From CAYOZN01 sp964408455 (lineage in GTDB: Bacteria; Planctomycetota; Phycisphaerae; UBA1845; UTPLA1), in the NCBI GenBank assembly GCA_964408455.1, contig CAYOZN010000014.1, positions 53,992 through 117,991 on the forward strand: a DNA stretch of 64,000 bases. Reading direction: 5' to 3'. Position 1 is the first letter of the stretch, and each line of letters begins with the position of its first letter. This document shows, piece after piece, positions 1 to 8,752 of this stretch. Below the pieces are notes generated by a model. That model saw only the letters and a list, made by a program, of their open reading frames with translations. It made no database searches and had not been told where the DNA came from. The position numbers and the translations under genes are program-made.

Positions 1-771
1 CGGCTGTTCGGCAGGTGACGGCGCCAGATTTGCGACACCGGCTCCGAATCGCCGCCGGTAATACCTGTCGAGCCACGCCGCCGCGACAATGCCGATGACA
101 GTTGGCGCGATCCAGGGAATGACGCCGATCGGCCCGTCCGCATGAAGCTGCGGCCACAGGCGCGAGGCGCCGAACACCAGGAATGCCGTGTGAGCTGCAA
201 TGCCCGTGCCGATCATGGCCCCGAAGTGCTCGAACCACCAGTACATGCGATCCGGAGACGGCCTGCGTACGAGCTTGAAGAACGCGAAGCCATCGATAAA
301 ACCGATGGGGCTCAGAACGAGCAGGATAATCGACTTCTGCGCAATTCCGAGAATGACGACGACGACGCTTGCAATAATGCATGCCGCGTGAATGGCATAA
401 TTAAATGGCGTTCGCAACTCCGCCGGGTCGCGCTTTGATCGCAGCACACGCAGTCCGTGCCAGCCGCTGGAAAAGGTAACGAGGGCCAGATACAGGAGAA
501 AAGTCGCAAAGTTGCGAAACATGGGAACGAGTTCGAGCTGACTTGCCGTGGGGCTGGTGATGCCACGGACCGCCAGTGGCGCGACGAAGGAACCCAGCGC
601 CAACAGCATCGCAGTAATGACGACGAGCGTCATCGCGGCGACATAAAGCCACCCGCTCCGCACGTGCAGCCGGCCGCCCTTGCGTGTGATCGCCGGTATC
701 CAGAACAGTACCAGGGCCGTGAATCCGGCGACCACGTGGACCTGCAGCATCAGCTTGTGAACGGCGTGCAT
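1..771 (-). CDS. DUF2306-like multi-pass membrane protein (3' end outside window)
   Basis: The reading frame is open from an ATG at 771 to the window edge (257 codons, no stop), so the C-terminus is missing. Seven hydrophobic segments are visible, at about residues 7-28, 44-63, 83-99, 126-145, 146-163, 188-206 and 220-238. The N-terminal pattern H-x2-AG-x2-AL followed by a charged RKGGRLH loop and SGW-x-Y matches what I know of DUF2306 integral membrane proteins, whose role is unknown. It starts 12 nt after the stop of the PadR regulator on the same strand, so the two very likely form an operon and the membrane protein is probably the regulated target. Near its end, beyond the last membrane segment, it becomes Arg-rich (RYYRRRFG), suggesting a cytoplasmic tail. 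Confidence 0.7.
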   Translation of the reverse strand, partial: MHAVHKLMLQVHVVAGFTALVLFWIPAITRKGGRLHVRSGWLYVAAMTLVVITAMLLALGSFVAPLAVRGITSPTASQLELVPMFRNFATFLLYLALVTFSSGWHGLRVLRSKRDPAELRTPFNYAIHAACIIASVVVVILGIAQKSIILLVLSPIGFIDGFAFFKLVRRPSPDRMYWWFEHFGAMIGTGIAAHTAFLVFGASRLWPQLHADGPIGVIPWIAPTVIGIVAAAWLDRYYRRRFGAGVANLAPSPAEQP

Positions 772-783
772 TGTCGGTTCCTT

Positions 784-1446
784 TTATGATTGACGTCGTG
801 ATCGCCGGCGGGGAGCGGTGCGCAAAACACGATCGCCGGACACGTCGGCCTGCAACTCTCCCGAACCGTCTTCGTCTTTCCCGGAAGGCGGGTTCGCCAG
901 ACGCCGCTCTATGCGTTTGATGCAGTCGTCACACCACTTCAGTCGCGACTCGGCCGTGCGCAGGCCCAGATCGAGCGTGAACTGGGCGAAGAAATCGTTG
1001 TCATCCAGCTCATCGGGGTATTTCGGATCGGCCGCCCGCCAGGAAGTTTCAATCGTTCGCAGCTGTTTCAGTCGCGCATCGAGCTGTTCTCGCAAGCGGT
1101 GCATGAACCGCATGGCCGCACGCCGATCGTTGAGGGCCCCTAAAAAGAAGACCTGCGCCAGAAATGTCAGTCGAACGTCACCGACGTCCGGCTCGCCCGA
1201 AAGCCACTCGACAAGGGCGGTCCGGCCGCGGGCCGTCGTCCGGTACACGCGCCGATCGGGCCCGCGCACCGACGGGCGCGTCGTGCTGCGTAACAGGCCC
1301 CTCGCCTCGAGCCGCTTCAGCGTCGGATAGATCTGGGCGAGATTGGCCTGCCAGAAATGCCGCACGCCGCCGTCGAACTCGGCCTTCAGGTCGTATCCCG
1401 AGCGAGCATGGCATAACAGACCCAGTAATATGCATTCGAGCGACAT
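784..1446 (-). CDS. PadR family transcriptional regulator
   Basis: A 220-residue protein whose first 80 residues form a PadR winged helix: MSLECILLGLL, GYDLKAEF, then LAQIYPTLKRLEARGLL and a basic wing with VYRTTARGR. The C-terminal part (about 85-185) is helical and fits the PadR/Vir-type dimerisation domain. The tail is highly basic (RTAPRRRSRRQS). PadR proteins are usually repressors that bind short palindromes and respond to phenolics, drugs or stress; the ligand here cannot be read from sequence. The gene lies 12 nt upstream of a membrane-protein gene on the same strand. A perfect 9-bp inverted repeat sits 10 nt upstream of its start codon, which suggests autoregulation of the two-gene operon. 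Confidence 0.85.
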   Translation of the reverse strand: MSLECILLGLLCHARSGYDLKAEFDGGVRHFWQANLAQIYPTLKRLEARGLLRSTTRPSVRGPDRRVYRTTARGRTALVEWLSGEPDVGDVRLTFLAQVFFLGALNDRRAAMRFMHRLREQLDARLKQLRTIETSWRAADPKYPDELDDNDFFAQFTLDLGLRTAESRLKWCDDCIKRIERRLANPPSGKDEDGSGELQADVSGDRVLRTAPRRRSRRQS

Positions 1447-1455
1447 GTGGCAACA

Positions 1456-1475
1456 CTATATAAGAACTTATATAG
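1456..1475. promoter_or_regulatory. Perfect palindrome, likely PadR operator
   Basis: CTATATAAG at 1456-1464 and CTTATATAG at 1467-1475 form a perfect 9-bp inverted repeat around AA, ending 10 nt before the padR start codon. It is AT-rich in a GC-rich neighbourhood and lies where the promoter or ribosome-binding region of the PadR-membrane protein operon must be. Operator function is inferred from position and symmetry. Confidence 0.6.
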
Positions 1476-1743
1476 CAAACAACGGACCTGATTGTTCGCG
1501 CTTTCTCGGGGACAACTCGGAAAAACTGCCCATTGGTCCGTCGTACCGCTACAAGAATGAGTGAACGCCTCTATTATCGGAATTAGCTCATCATTGTTGT
1601 TTGAGACCGCGGGGAGCTTTGCTACAGATGCCCGCTCTACACTGTTCGGAAAGCCTCCGCAGGGTTACTATCTCGCCGTCGGCCGCAAGCATTTAGGCAG
1701 GCCGTGCCGGTCTTCACCTCTTGCCCGCAAAGGAGCTCGATTC

Positions 1744-2577
1744 ATGTCTCAGGCGTCAAAGTACGTTGCCGAGGCCATCGGAACATTTGCACTGTGTTTC
1801 GTCGGCGCAGGTGCGATCTGCACCGCCACCTGGAAGGGCTATCTCGGCGGCGCGGACCTGGTCGGCATCGCGCTGGCTCACGGTTTAATCCTGTCAATCG
1901 GCATCAGCGCCACAATGAACGTCTCCGGCGGCCATCTCAATCCGGCCGTGACGGCGGCGATGCTGGTAACGCGGCGAATCTCGATCGGCGATGCCATCGG
2001 CTACGTCGCTTCGCAGCTCATCGGTGGCGTCGCCGCCGGCGCGTTGCTGTTTCTCATCTACGATGGGCTTATGACGGAGGCGGTACCCGGTCTCAGCGGG
2101 TCCGGCGGTGCCAGCGTCATCAGCTCGGCCGCGCTCGGCACGCCGACATTCACCAAGATCAGCGCTACCACCGCCGCCCTGGTCGAGGTGTTCACCACCT
2201 TCCTGCTCGTCTTCGCCGTCTTCGGCACCGCCGCCGATCCGCGAGCCCACAAGATCGGCGGTTTCGGCATCGGCATGACACTCTGTGCCTGCATCTTCCT
2301 CGCCGGTCCGCTGACCGGCGCGGCGCTCAATCCTGCCCGCTACTTCGGGACCGGCATCGTGGCCGCCGTAAAGGGCGGCATGACGACCTTCTGGTCGCAG
2401 CAGTGGGTCTATTGGGTCGGCCCGATCGCCGGCGGCGTGCTGGCGGGTCTGATCTACGACAATCTGCTGATGGACAAGTCAGCCCGTCAGCCGGCCGAGT
2501 TGGTGCGCACGTCGCAGCAGTCCGGGGCCGTGCTTCCCAGCGGGTCCGACAAGGGTGCAAAAGAGCGCGTTCACTGA
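1744..2577 (+). CDS. aqpZ: Aquaporin (MIP family, AqpZ-like)
   Basis: A 277-residue six-helix channel protein carrying both MIP pore signatures: SGGHLNPAVT near residue 60 and GAALNPARYFG near residue 195. The Arg after the second NPA is the selectivity-filter residue. It should conduct water, or small neutral solutes, across the inner membrane. The frame is open further upstream, but ATG 1744 is preceded by AAAGGAG at a good distance and begins directly with the first helix (AEAIGTFALCFVGAG), so I chose it. At 277 residues it is longer than classical AqpZ (about 230), because of a loop around residues 100-130 and a polar C-terminal tail of about 35 residues. It converges with the epimerase gene on the other strand, with only 2 nt between stops. 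Confidence 0.88.
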   Translation: MSQASKYVAEAIGTFALCFVGAGAICTATWKGYLGGADLVGIALAHGLILSIGISATMNVSGGHLNPAVTAAMLVTRRISIGDAIGYVASQLIGGVAAGALLFLIYDGLMTEAVPGLSGSGGASVISSAALGTPTFTKISATTAALVEVFTTFLLVFAVFGTAADPRAHKIGGFGIGMTLCACIFLAGPLTGAALNPARYFGTGIVAAVKGGMTTFWSQQWVYWVGPIAGGVLAGLIYDNLLMDKSARQPAELVRTSQQSGAVLPSGSDKGAKERVH

Positions 2578-2579
2578 CA

Positions 2580-3617
2580 TCATTGCGTGCCGGCCGCGTT
2601 CGGCGTCAAGCGGGCGATCACGTCGCGCGCCGCGACTTCGAAATCTGGAAATTGAAATACAAAGCCGTGACTCAAGAGCCGGCCGGGGACGACCCGCCGG
2701 CTCTTGATGATCAGTTCGGTCTCGGTGCGCAGGAAGAATGCGCCGATCTCCAGCATCCAGCGCGTCGCCGGCAAACCAACTCTCCGCCCGAGGTTATTGC
2801 GCAGAATGCGCATCATGTTGGCGTTCGGCAGCGGATTTGGTGACGCGACATTCACCGCGCCCGACAGGGGGCCATTCAGGTTAACGCCGCCTGCGCCCGG
2901 TTCGCCCGCCGGCGCGTTCTCGCCGCTGTCGATGAGCCACTCGATCGCGCGGCAGAAGTCCACTTCGTGAATCCACGATACATACTGCCGTCCGTGGCCC
3001 ATCCGGCCGCCGAGACCCAGCCGCACCAGCCGCGTTAAGACCGCCGCCACGCCGCCGTCGCCCGGTGCGAGGACCATTGCGGTACGCAGCGCGACCTTCC
3101 GCGTCTGCGGCACGCGCGCCGCGTCGAACTCCCGCTCCCAGGCCGTGGCGATCTCGATGGAGAAGGCGTCCTTCGCCTCCCGTGTCGCGCCGATGACGCC
3201 CGTCGCCTCGTCCATGTCCTTGTCGTACGAATGGCGGTAGATGGTGGCGGTGCTGGAATTGAGCCAAACCCGCGGCGGATTCTCGCAGGCCGCGATGACC
3301 TGCCCGAGCACGCGAGTGGATTCGACGCGCGAGTTCATCATCGCACGCCGGTTGGCGCGCGTGTAGCGGCAATTGACCGAGCGGCCGGCGAGGTTCAGCA
3401 CGACGTCGGCGCCATTTATTTCCTGGGACCAATCGCCCGGCGTCCGCCCGTCCCACGCGATCGTGCGCACGTCGCCGATCGTGGCGCGCTGCGGCGGTGC
3501 CGACCGGCTGAGAATCACCACGCTCCAGCCGCGCTGCGCAAACCATGCCGCAATGATTCGGCCCAGAAAGCCGCTCCCGCCGGGCACCACGAGTTTGCGC
3601 GCCGCTGCCGATGTCAT
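2580..3617 (-). CDS. TIGR01777 family epimerase (YfcH-like)
   Basis: A 345-residue extended SDR protein. The N-terminal GGSGFLGR is the dinucleotide-binding glycine motif, followed by VVILSRS, DVVLNLAGRSV, a conserved region around RVWLNSSTATIYRHS, and YVSWIHEVDF, which is typical of TIGR01777/YfcH. The C-terminal part (GRRVGLPATRWMLEIGAFFLRTETELIIKSRRVVPGRL) matches the DUF1731 domain that ends these proteins. The family is thought to bind NADP but has no assigned substrate. The start ATG 3617 is preceded by GAGGG. The gene is probably monocistronic; its 3' end abuts the aquaporin gene. Confidence 0.85.
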   Translation of the reverse strand: MTSAAARKLVVPGGSGFLGRIIAAWFAQRGWSVVILSRSAPPQRATIGDVRTIAWDGRTPGDWSQEINGADVVLNLAGRSVNCRYTRANRRAMMNSRVESTRVLGQVIAACENPPRVWLNSSTATIYRHSYDKDMDEATGVIGATREAKDAFSIEIATAWEREFDAARVPQTRKVALRTAMVLAPGDGGVAAVLTRLVRLGLGGRMGHGRQYVSWIHEVDFCRAIEWLIDSGENAPAGEPGAGGVNLNGPLSGAVNVASPNPLPNANMMRILRNNLGRRVGLPATRWMLEIGAFFLRTETELIIKSRRVVPGRLLSHGFVFQFPDFEVAARDVIARLTPNAAGTQ

Positions 3618-3832
3618 GCCAATTGCCCTCGCCGCCGTAACGCCCCGCGTTTACGCAGGACCGGCGATCTCTCAAAAACCTACTCTGTGAAACGAGATCG
3701 GGCCAATACTTGCGCATGCTTTCAAAAACACTGTGCAACTGGCACATGCATGCTCTCGGAAGTGAAAATGCCGTCGGATTCGGGTGGCGGTCCGGGCGAA
3801 AGCAGTCAGGCGGCGAAAGCCACCAAATAGCA

Positions 3833-3872
3833 CGGCCGGGCCTGGTTCCATATCGGAACGCAGGCCCGGCCG
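3833..3872 (-). terminator. Strong stem-loop downstream of the Cys-rich gene
   Basis: CGGCCGGGCCTG at 3833-3844 pairs perfectly with CAGGCCCGGCCG at 3861-3872, extended inwards by GTTCC/GGAAC around an ATATC loop with one bulged base. It lies 25 nt past the stop of the Cys-rich gene read on the minus strand and is followed there by only a weak T-rich tract (TGCTATTTGG). Its position suggests a transcription terminator. The 3618-3897 interval otherwise holds nothing I recognise. Confidence 0.5.
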
Positions 3873-3897
3873 CTGATTCTCTGTCGTCACACCGGGA

Positions 3898-4947
3898 TCA
3901 GTGACAGGCTGCAATGCCGTCGGCACTGCAAGCCGGCGTTGCCCGCGTCACGCTGCACCGGCACGCATGTGGGCCAGCTTGACACGACGCTGCCGCCGGC
4001 GTTCGAGCCTGGCAGCAACTCGCCCTGTCCGTCGAACAGTTGGTCATCTGGCGACACATTGTCGTGCAGGACCGCTGTCGACGGGCGACCGCGCATCCGA
4101 TTCCGCACGGTGTGCGCACCGCATTGCATTGTGCGCTGCACCTCGCTACTGCGGCCGGCTGGCAGCCAGCACCACCACCGACGCCGCAGCAGGCACGGGC
4201 CGTCGCGCACGTCGCGACGCCGCAATTCGTCGCCCGCGCGCCGGCCATCTCGCCGCAGCAGGAGTGACTGCCACTTCTCCGCGACGATGAGGAATCGCAG
4301 CAGGCATGGCCACGGCACACCGCATCGGCCGCGCCGCGCTTCATGCCGCAGGCGCTCACCGCTGTGCCGGTGACCGCTCCGCAGGCGGCTTTTCCGTCGC
4401 AACTGGCGGAATTGGTGGAACAGGCAGAAGCGCATGTCGCTGCACAGGTGCGAACGCAGGCTTCATCGCAGGACTCGCCGCAAGCCTGGCTCAGGGCTTC
4501 ACGGCAGGCGCTTTGACAGGCATCTGAACACGTTGAGGCCGTCTTCCCGACAGGGCGTTGACTGGCGCAATTGGCAGCGCAGCGGTTCGCACAGAGTTCG
4601 GCGCAGCGGCTGGCGACGCGCTCGATGCATGCGTCGTCGCATTTCTCCCCGCAGGCCTGGCGCAGTGCCTCGCGGCAGGCGCTGGCGCAGGCCTCTTGGC
4701 AGGCCTGCTCGCAGTTCTGGCTTGCACCATTCTCTTCCGAACTGGTTGCAACTGTCCTGGCGCTGGTCTTCGCCGCCTGGGGAGCCTGCATACAGCAGGC
4801 GCTGGTTGTGCCGCATTCCGAGCGGCACTCGGCGCGTGAATGGTTACGGGTCTCGGGTGCGATGTTCAGCGCCGAAACCGCCGCTCCGGCCGGAGCGGCG
4901 ATACAGAATAGAAGCGTGCTACAACAGATTGTCGTGAGAATTCGCAT
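3898..4947 (-). CDS. Exported protein with C-x3-C repeats (about 54 Cys in 349 residues)
   Basis: The protein starts with a signal peptide (MRILTTICCSTLLFCIAAPAGAA). Residues from about 78 to 175 follow a strict C-x3-C rhythm and contain an internal duplication: ACREALRQACGEKCDDAC and ACREALSQACGESCDEAC. A spacing of four would put all cysteines on one face of a helix. The second half is rich in CC pairs and CxxC-like groups (ACCGVGGGAGC, RASCC). I count about 54 Cys, or 15%. I do not recognise a family. A periplasmic or surface metal-binding or heavily disulphide-bonded structural role would fit, but this is inference. The start has AAGGATC upstream. It lies 210 nt downstream of a second Cys-rich exported protein on the same strand, so the two may be one functional unit. 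Confidence 0.65.
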   Translation of the reverse strand: MRILTTICCSTLLFCIAAPAGAAVSALNIAPETRNHSRAECRSECGTTSACCMQAPQAAKTSARTVATSSEENGASQNCEQACQEACASACREALRQACGEKCDDACIERVASRCAELCANRCAANCASQRPVGKTASTCSDACQSACREALSQACGESCDEACVRTCAATCASACSTNSASCDGKAACGAVTGTAVSACGMKRGAADAVCRGHACCDSSSSRRSGSHSCCGEMAGARATNCGVATCATARACCGVGGGAGCQPAAVARCSAQCNAVRTPCGIGCAVARRQRSCTTMCRQMTNCSTDRASCCQARTPAAASCQAGPHACRCSVTRATPACSADGIAACH

Positions 4948-5157
4948 AAGGAAAGATCCTTATCAAAATTAGTTGTTTTCAGTCACGGATTAGCGACATG
5001 CGCAAGACACTCCCTGCCGCACTGAGCGGTAGTGGTGGTACTTGCGCGTGCGTGTGAGGTGGCGCGTTGGCCCGCGGTCTGCGCGAGCGCAATGCGACCA
5101 TATTGGAAATCAGGCAGATTCAGCGTGCGCGCAGCGGTGCTGGCGCATTTCGACAAA

Positions 5158-5877
5158 TCATTTAAGCCAGGTGCAGAACATCGCCTGGCGGGAGGCGCAG
5201 GCACTCGAGTGCAGTGCCGTTACCGCAGCGGGCCGGCGACAAAGTGTGATTGGTTCGATGTCCGCCGCGACTTGCTCATCGTTGGGCAGCGTCACTCTTT
5301 CAGAGGGGGCTCGCGTGACGGCGACCGTCTGCCGCGACTCCGGCGGACGCGGCGTTCGCAGCGGGCAGCAGGCGCACCATTCGCACGGCAGGATCACCAC
5401 ACAGCATTGCGATGGCTGGCGCGCATCGGCGTCGGACAAGCCGCCATCCGGCTCTGCCGGCAATGCTGAACCGCGCGGCTCGCCTTCGCATCCTGCCAGG
5501 CCGCAGTGGCCGTCGCACGTGGGCGGGGCTTCCACCGGCTCGATTCTGCAACATGAAGAGGATGTCGCAGGCCGGGCGGGAAGCGCCTCGCAACACAGTT
5601 GCTCGTGACCTGTCGCCTTCGTATCGCATGCGTCAGACGTGTCGCATGAGATTATGACGGCACAATAGACGCTCCCCGGCGGCGGCTCGACCAGCCCGGC
5701 GCATTCCGCATCTGTCGCGGGGCGGCAGCTTGCCTCGATCGCGGCGCCACTCTCGGAGCACGCACCGATCCTGGCGCCGCACTCATCCGGCATCGTGCCG
5801 GCGCAACCCTTGCACTCCCGCTGCGAGGGCAGGGCGGGCATCAGCATCATCGTGGTCAGCAGGAGCCGCAGAATCAT
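5158..5877 (-). CDS. Second Cys-rich exported protein
   Basis: A 239-residue protein with a short hydrophobic N-terminus (MILRLLLTTMMLMPALPSQ) that looks like a signal peptide. About 25 cysteines follow, often as CC pairs (EQLCCEAL, SSSCCRIE, QCCVVILPCEWCACCP). It has no clear repeat period, unlike its downstream neighbour, and is richer in Pro, Glu and Asp. I see no known domain. Encoding two unrelated-looking but extremely Cys-rich exported proteins next to each other is unusual and suggests a shared process such as metal capture or an envelope matrix. The downstream gene starts 210 nt away on the same strand. That gap contains no convincing gene. Confidence 0.55.
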   Translation of the reverse strand: MILRLLLTTMMLMPALPSQRECKGCAGTMPDECGARIGACSESGAAIEASCRPATDAECAGLVEPPPGSVYCAVIISCDTSDACDTKATGHEQLCCEALPARPATSSSCCRIEPVEAPPTCDGHCGLAGCEGEPRGSALPAEPDGGLSDADARQPSQCCVVILPCEWCACCPLRTPRPPESRQTVAVTRAPSERVTLPNDEQVAADIEPITLCRRPAAVTALHSSACASRQAMFCTWLK

Positions 5878-6002
5878 GGCAACAGTCGCAAGGAGTACAA
5901 ATCGTAGCAGGTCGCGCGAGCCGCGGCCAGCTATTCATGCCTGCTGCGGCGGACGCGTGGCGTTGCGCCCCTTTATTTTTCGCGCAAGATCCCTCCACGT
6001 TT

Positions 6003-8627
6003 TCAAAACCCTGTCTCGGCCGCTGGTTGCGGCGGTCGCTCCCCGCCCCCCGGCGACGCAGCCGATCCCGCCGGGGCCGGCCCGGTCCCCGGCTCGCCCA
6101 CGTGCTTGCGCATGATCAAAAGCGAACTGGGGCAATCCCGCGCGATCCGTTCCGCGCGCCAGCCGAAGAGGTGTGACGTCAATCCCCATTCTTCCGCGAC
6201 GCCGATGACCACCAGGTCGAACGACTTGGCATGCTCGAGTACGGCCGCGATCGGATCGTCGTGCGCGATCACCTTGAAGTGCACCGGGGCGCGCTGTGTC
6301 GGATCGGCGTAGCTCCGGTCGTCCAGAACGCGCTGCCGCAGTTCTCCGGAGGCATCCGGCCCACCCGCACGATCCGGCCGCGTCACGTGCAGCATCGTTA
6401 CGGACGCCTCCGAATGGCGTCCCATGCGTCCGGCGATATCCAGGGCCAACCGGTCGTGGGGGCTGCCCATGTAGGGCACCAGGATGCTCCGCGGTTTTTC
6501 GTGGAGGCCGCGGTCGATGAAGATCGCCACGTCGGTGCGCGCCAGCTCGAGCACGCGATGCACGGTGCCGCCGAGGAATGCCTGCCCGAGGACGGGATTG
6601 TGAAAGCCCATCAGCACCAGCCGCGCCCCCTGCTCTTCGGCGACGCGGGCGATATCGGCGGCTGGCTCGCGCGTGACGAAGGACACCGGCTCGACCGGCA
6701 CATTCTGGGCGACGGCCGCCTCCATCAGCGCGTTGAGCGGTGCCTTATCTTCGGCACTTTCGTCGTTGAATGCCGCGCGATAGGCTTCCTGCTCCCGTGC
6801 CCTTCGCAGGTGCAGGCCGATGATGGCGCGCCGTTCGTCGTCCGGTCCGGTGATCACGTCCGCGATTCGGATGAGAGGTTTGACGCTGCGCGGCAGCGAG
6901 ACCGGAAGCACCAGGACGAATGTCTCACGGCCCGCGGGCCTGCGCCGCACCGCATGCAACATCCGCTCGGGATAGACCCAGTTGAGCAGCGGCGTCGTGA
7001 GGAAGGTGGTCACGATTGCCATGATGACCATCATGGCGAACACCGCATCGGAGATGACGCCGAGCTCGCGGCCGATGCTGAGGATGACCAGCTCCATCAG
7101 TCCGCGGGTATTCATCAGGATGCCGATGGCCGCCGATTCGCGCCAATTCATGCCGCAGATGCGCGATGCCAGGGCCGAGCCGCCAAACTTGCCGGCGCAT
7201 GCCGCCAGGATGATCAGCCCGGTCAGCCCCCACAGGCGAGTCGAGTTCAGCAGGCCGATTTGCGTGTGCAGCCCGGTATGGGCGAAAAAGATCGGCAGGA
7301 GCAATACGACGGTGAAGTCCTCGATCTTGTGCCCCAGCTCGCGTACGAACTGAGTGCCCTTGGGCATGATCGCGCCCATCAGGAACGCGCCGAACAACGC
7401 GTGGATGCCGATGGCCTCCGTCGCATAGGCACTGGCCAGGACCAGAAGAAAGATGGTGCCGATCACGCCGGTCGTCAGCGTGCCCTGCCGTTCCCGCACC
7501 CGGTCGAGCCGGATGAGCAGTGGCCGCACAAAGATCAGCATGGTCGCGACATAGACCACCGACAGGGCGGCGGTGACGAGTGCGGGGCCGATGCCGCGCG
7601 CCTGGGCAAAACCAACCACGAAGGCCAGCATGCACCACGCGGTCACGTCGGCCAGCGCGGCGCAGGTGATGGCGACGGCGCCCACCGGCGTTTTGTGCAG
7701 GTTTCGCTCGGTCAGGATTCGGGCCAGCACGGGAAACGCCGTGACGCTCATGGCGGCGCCCATGAACAATGCCACGGAGCTGAAGCGCATCTGCGGGGAA
7801 TCGTTGAAGAGCTGCGGATAAAGATAGATTGTGAGTACCGAGCCCAGAAGAAGCGGAGCCACAATGCTGGCATGACTGACGACAACGGCGGCCTGGCCGC
7901 GGTTCGAAAGCAGCCGGGGATCGAGCTCGAGGCCGATCAGAAACAGAAAAAAGATCACGCCGATCTGGCTGAACAGTTGGAGAAACTGCGTCGAACCGGT
8001 GGGAAACAGCGTGTGCCAGGCCTCGGGCCAGAACCAGCCGAGCAGGCTCGGCCCCAGCATGACGCCGGCCACCATCTCGCCCATCACCCGCGGCTGGTGG
8101 ATGCGCTCAAAGAGTCTGCCGGCAAGCTGACAGGCGGCCAGTATGACCGCAATCTGCGCAAGGAGCACCAGCACCAGGTTGTGGGCGGACTTCCGGCGCG
8201 CTCCCGTCGTGGTTGCACCGGTCTCGCGTCCTGCCGTCTCGCGCGATTCGCGACGGCCGACATATTCGCGCTCGGGTCCGTCGCGCGCCCGGTGACGGAT
8301 GTCCGCCGTCTCCTGCCCGGGTGCCAACGTGAAAGCGAACGAATCGGCTTCGCCGCGAAGCTCGATATGGACGGCGTCGGGCGATTCCGACACCGCCGCC
8401 AGGTCGTAGTCAGCGGCCGGTCCCCCGGTCCACCCGACACGCGCGTACCTGCCGGACTGCTCGATGCGAAGTTCGGTGAGATTGCCAGGCATGTTTGCTG
8501 GCGACAGGACCCATTGGCCGGAGATATCCGGCGGCGCCTGCATTGAAGCTGACATCGAAAGCGTCAACCAGAGCGTGATGCCGCCGACCGCGAGCATGCC
8601 GACGTAGAAATACGTAGTGCGGTTCAT
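6003..8627 (-). CDS. CPA2 cation:proton antiporter with N-terminal exported domain and two C-terminal Usp domains
   Basis: An 874-residue protein. A membrane anchor (residues about 5-22) leads to a polar domain of roughly 110 residues (SGQWVLSPANMPGN...), which I predict to lie outside the inner membrane. The CPA2 exchanger core follows, starting at LVLVLLAQIAVILAACQLAG with LGPSLLGWFWPEAW and helices through HALFGAFLMGAIMPKG and MNTRGLMELVILSIG. After the membrane part come two Usp-like domains, the second ending in FDLVVIGVAEEWG and CPSSLLIMRKH. These antiporters exchange Na+ or K+ for protons, and Usp domains in such proteins usually bind nucleotides and regulate the exchanger. I chose ATG 8627 (MNRTTYFYVGM), because the longer frame upstream has no membrane or domain character. 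It is divergent from pheS, with 125 nt between starts. Confidence 0.85.
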   Translation of the reverse strand: MNRTTYFYVGMLAVGGITLWLTLSMSASMQAPPDISGQWVLSPANMPGNLTELRIEQSGRYARVGWTGGPAADYDLAAVSESPDAVHIELRGEADSFAFTLAPGQETADIRHRARDGPEREYVGRRESRETAGRETGATTTGARRKSAHNLVLVLLAQIAVILAACQLAGRLFERIHQPRVMGEMVAGVMLGPSLLGWFWPEAWHTLFPTGSTQFLQLFSQIGVIFFLFLIGLELDPRLLSNRGQAAVVVSHASIVAPLLLGSVLTIYLYPQLFNDSPQMRFSSVALFMGAAMSVTAFPVLARILTERNLHKTPVGAVAITCAALADVTAWCMLAFVVGFAQARGIGPALVTAALSVVYVATMLIFVRPLLIRLDRVRERQGTLTTGVIGTIFLLVLASAYATEAIGIHALFGAFLMGAIMPKGTQFVRELGHKIEDFTVVLLLPIFFAHTGLHTQIGLLNSTRLWGLTGLIILAACAGKFGGSALASRICGMNWRESAAIGILMNTRGLMELVILSIGRELGVISDAVFAMMVIMAIVTTFLTTPLLNWVYPERMLHAVRRRPAGRETFVLVLPVSLPRSVKPLIRIADVITGPDDERRAIIGLHLRRAREQEAYRAAFNDESAEDKAPLNALMEAAVAQNVPVEPVSFVTREPAADIARVAEEQGARLVLMGFHNPVLGQAFLGGTVHRVLELARTDVAIFIDRGLHEKPRSILVPYMGSPHDRLALDIAGRMGRHSEASVTMLHVTRPDRAGGPDASGELRQRVLDDRSYADPTQRAPVHFKVIAHDDPIAAVLEHAKSFDLVVIGVAEEWGLTSHLFGWRAERIARDCPSSLLIMRKHVGEPGTGPAPAGSAASPGGGERPPQPAAETGF

Positions 8628-8752
8628 GAACGGGATCTGCCTGTGAATGCCAGCCGCGGAAACATAATCGAAACACCGCCGCGAGCAACGCCGCGGTTGC
8701 CCTTGCCGGCCTGCAACCTGCGTTGTACATATGCATTCGCCAGGAGTGATGC

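Noticed and set aside
3672..3926. An 84-codon minus-strand frame
   Set aside because: It overlaps the end of the Cys-rich gene and contains the terminator hairpin; no coding character.
6231..8546. A very long open frame on the plus strand opposite the antiporter gene
   Set aside because: It is the high-GC antisense shadow of the CPA2 gene. The sequence is His/Arg/Asp/Gly-rich without motifs, while the minus strand has clear domains.
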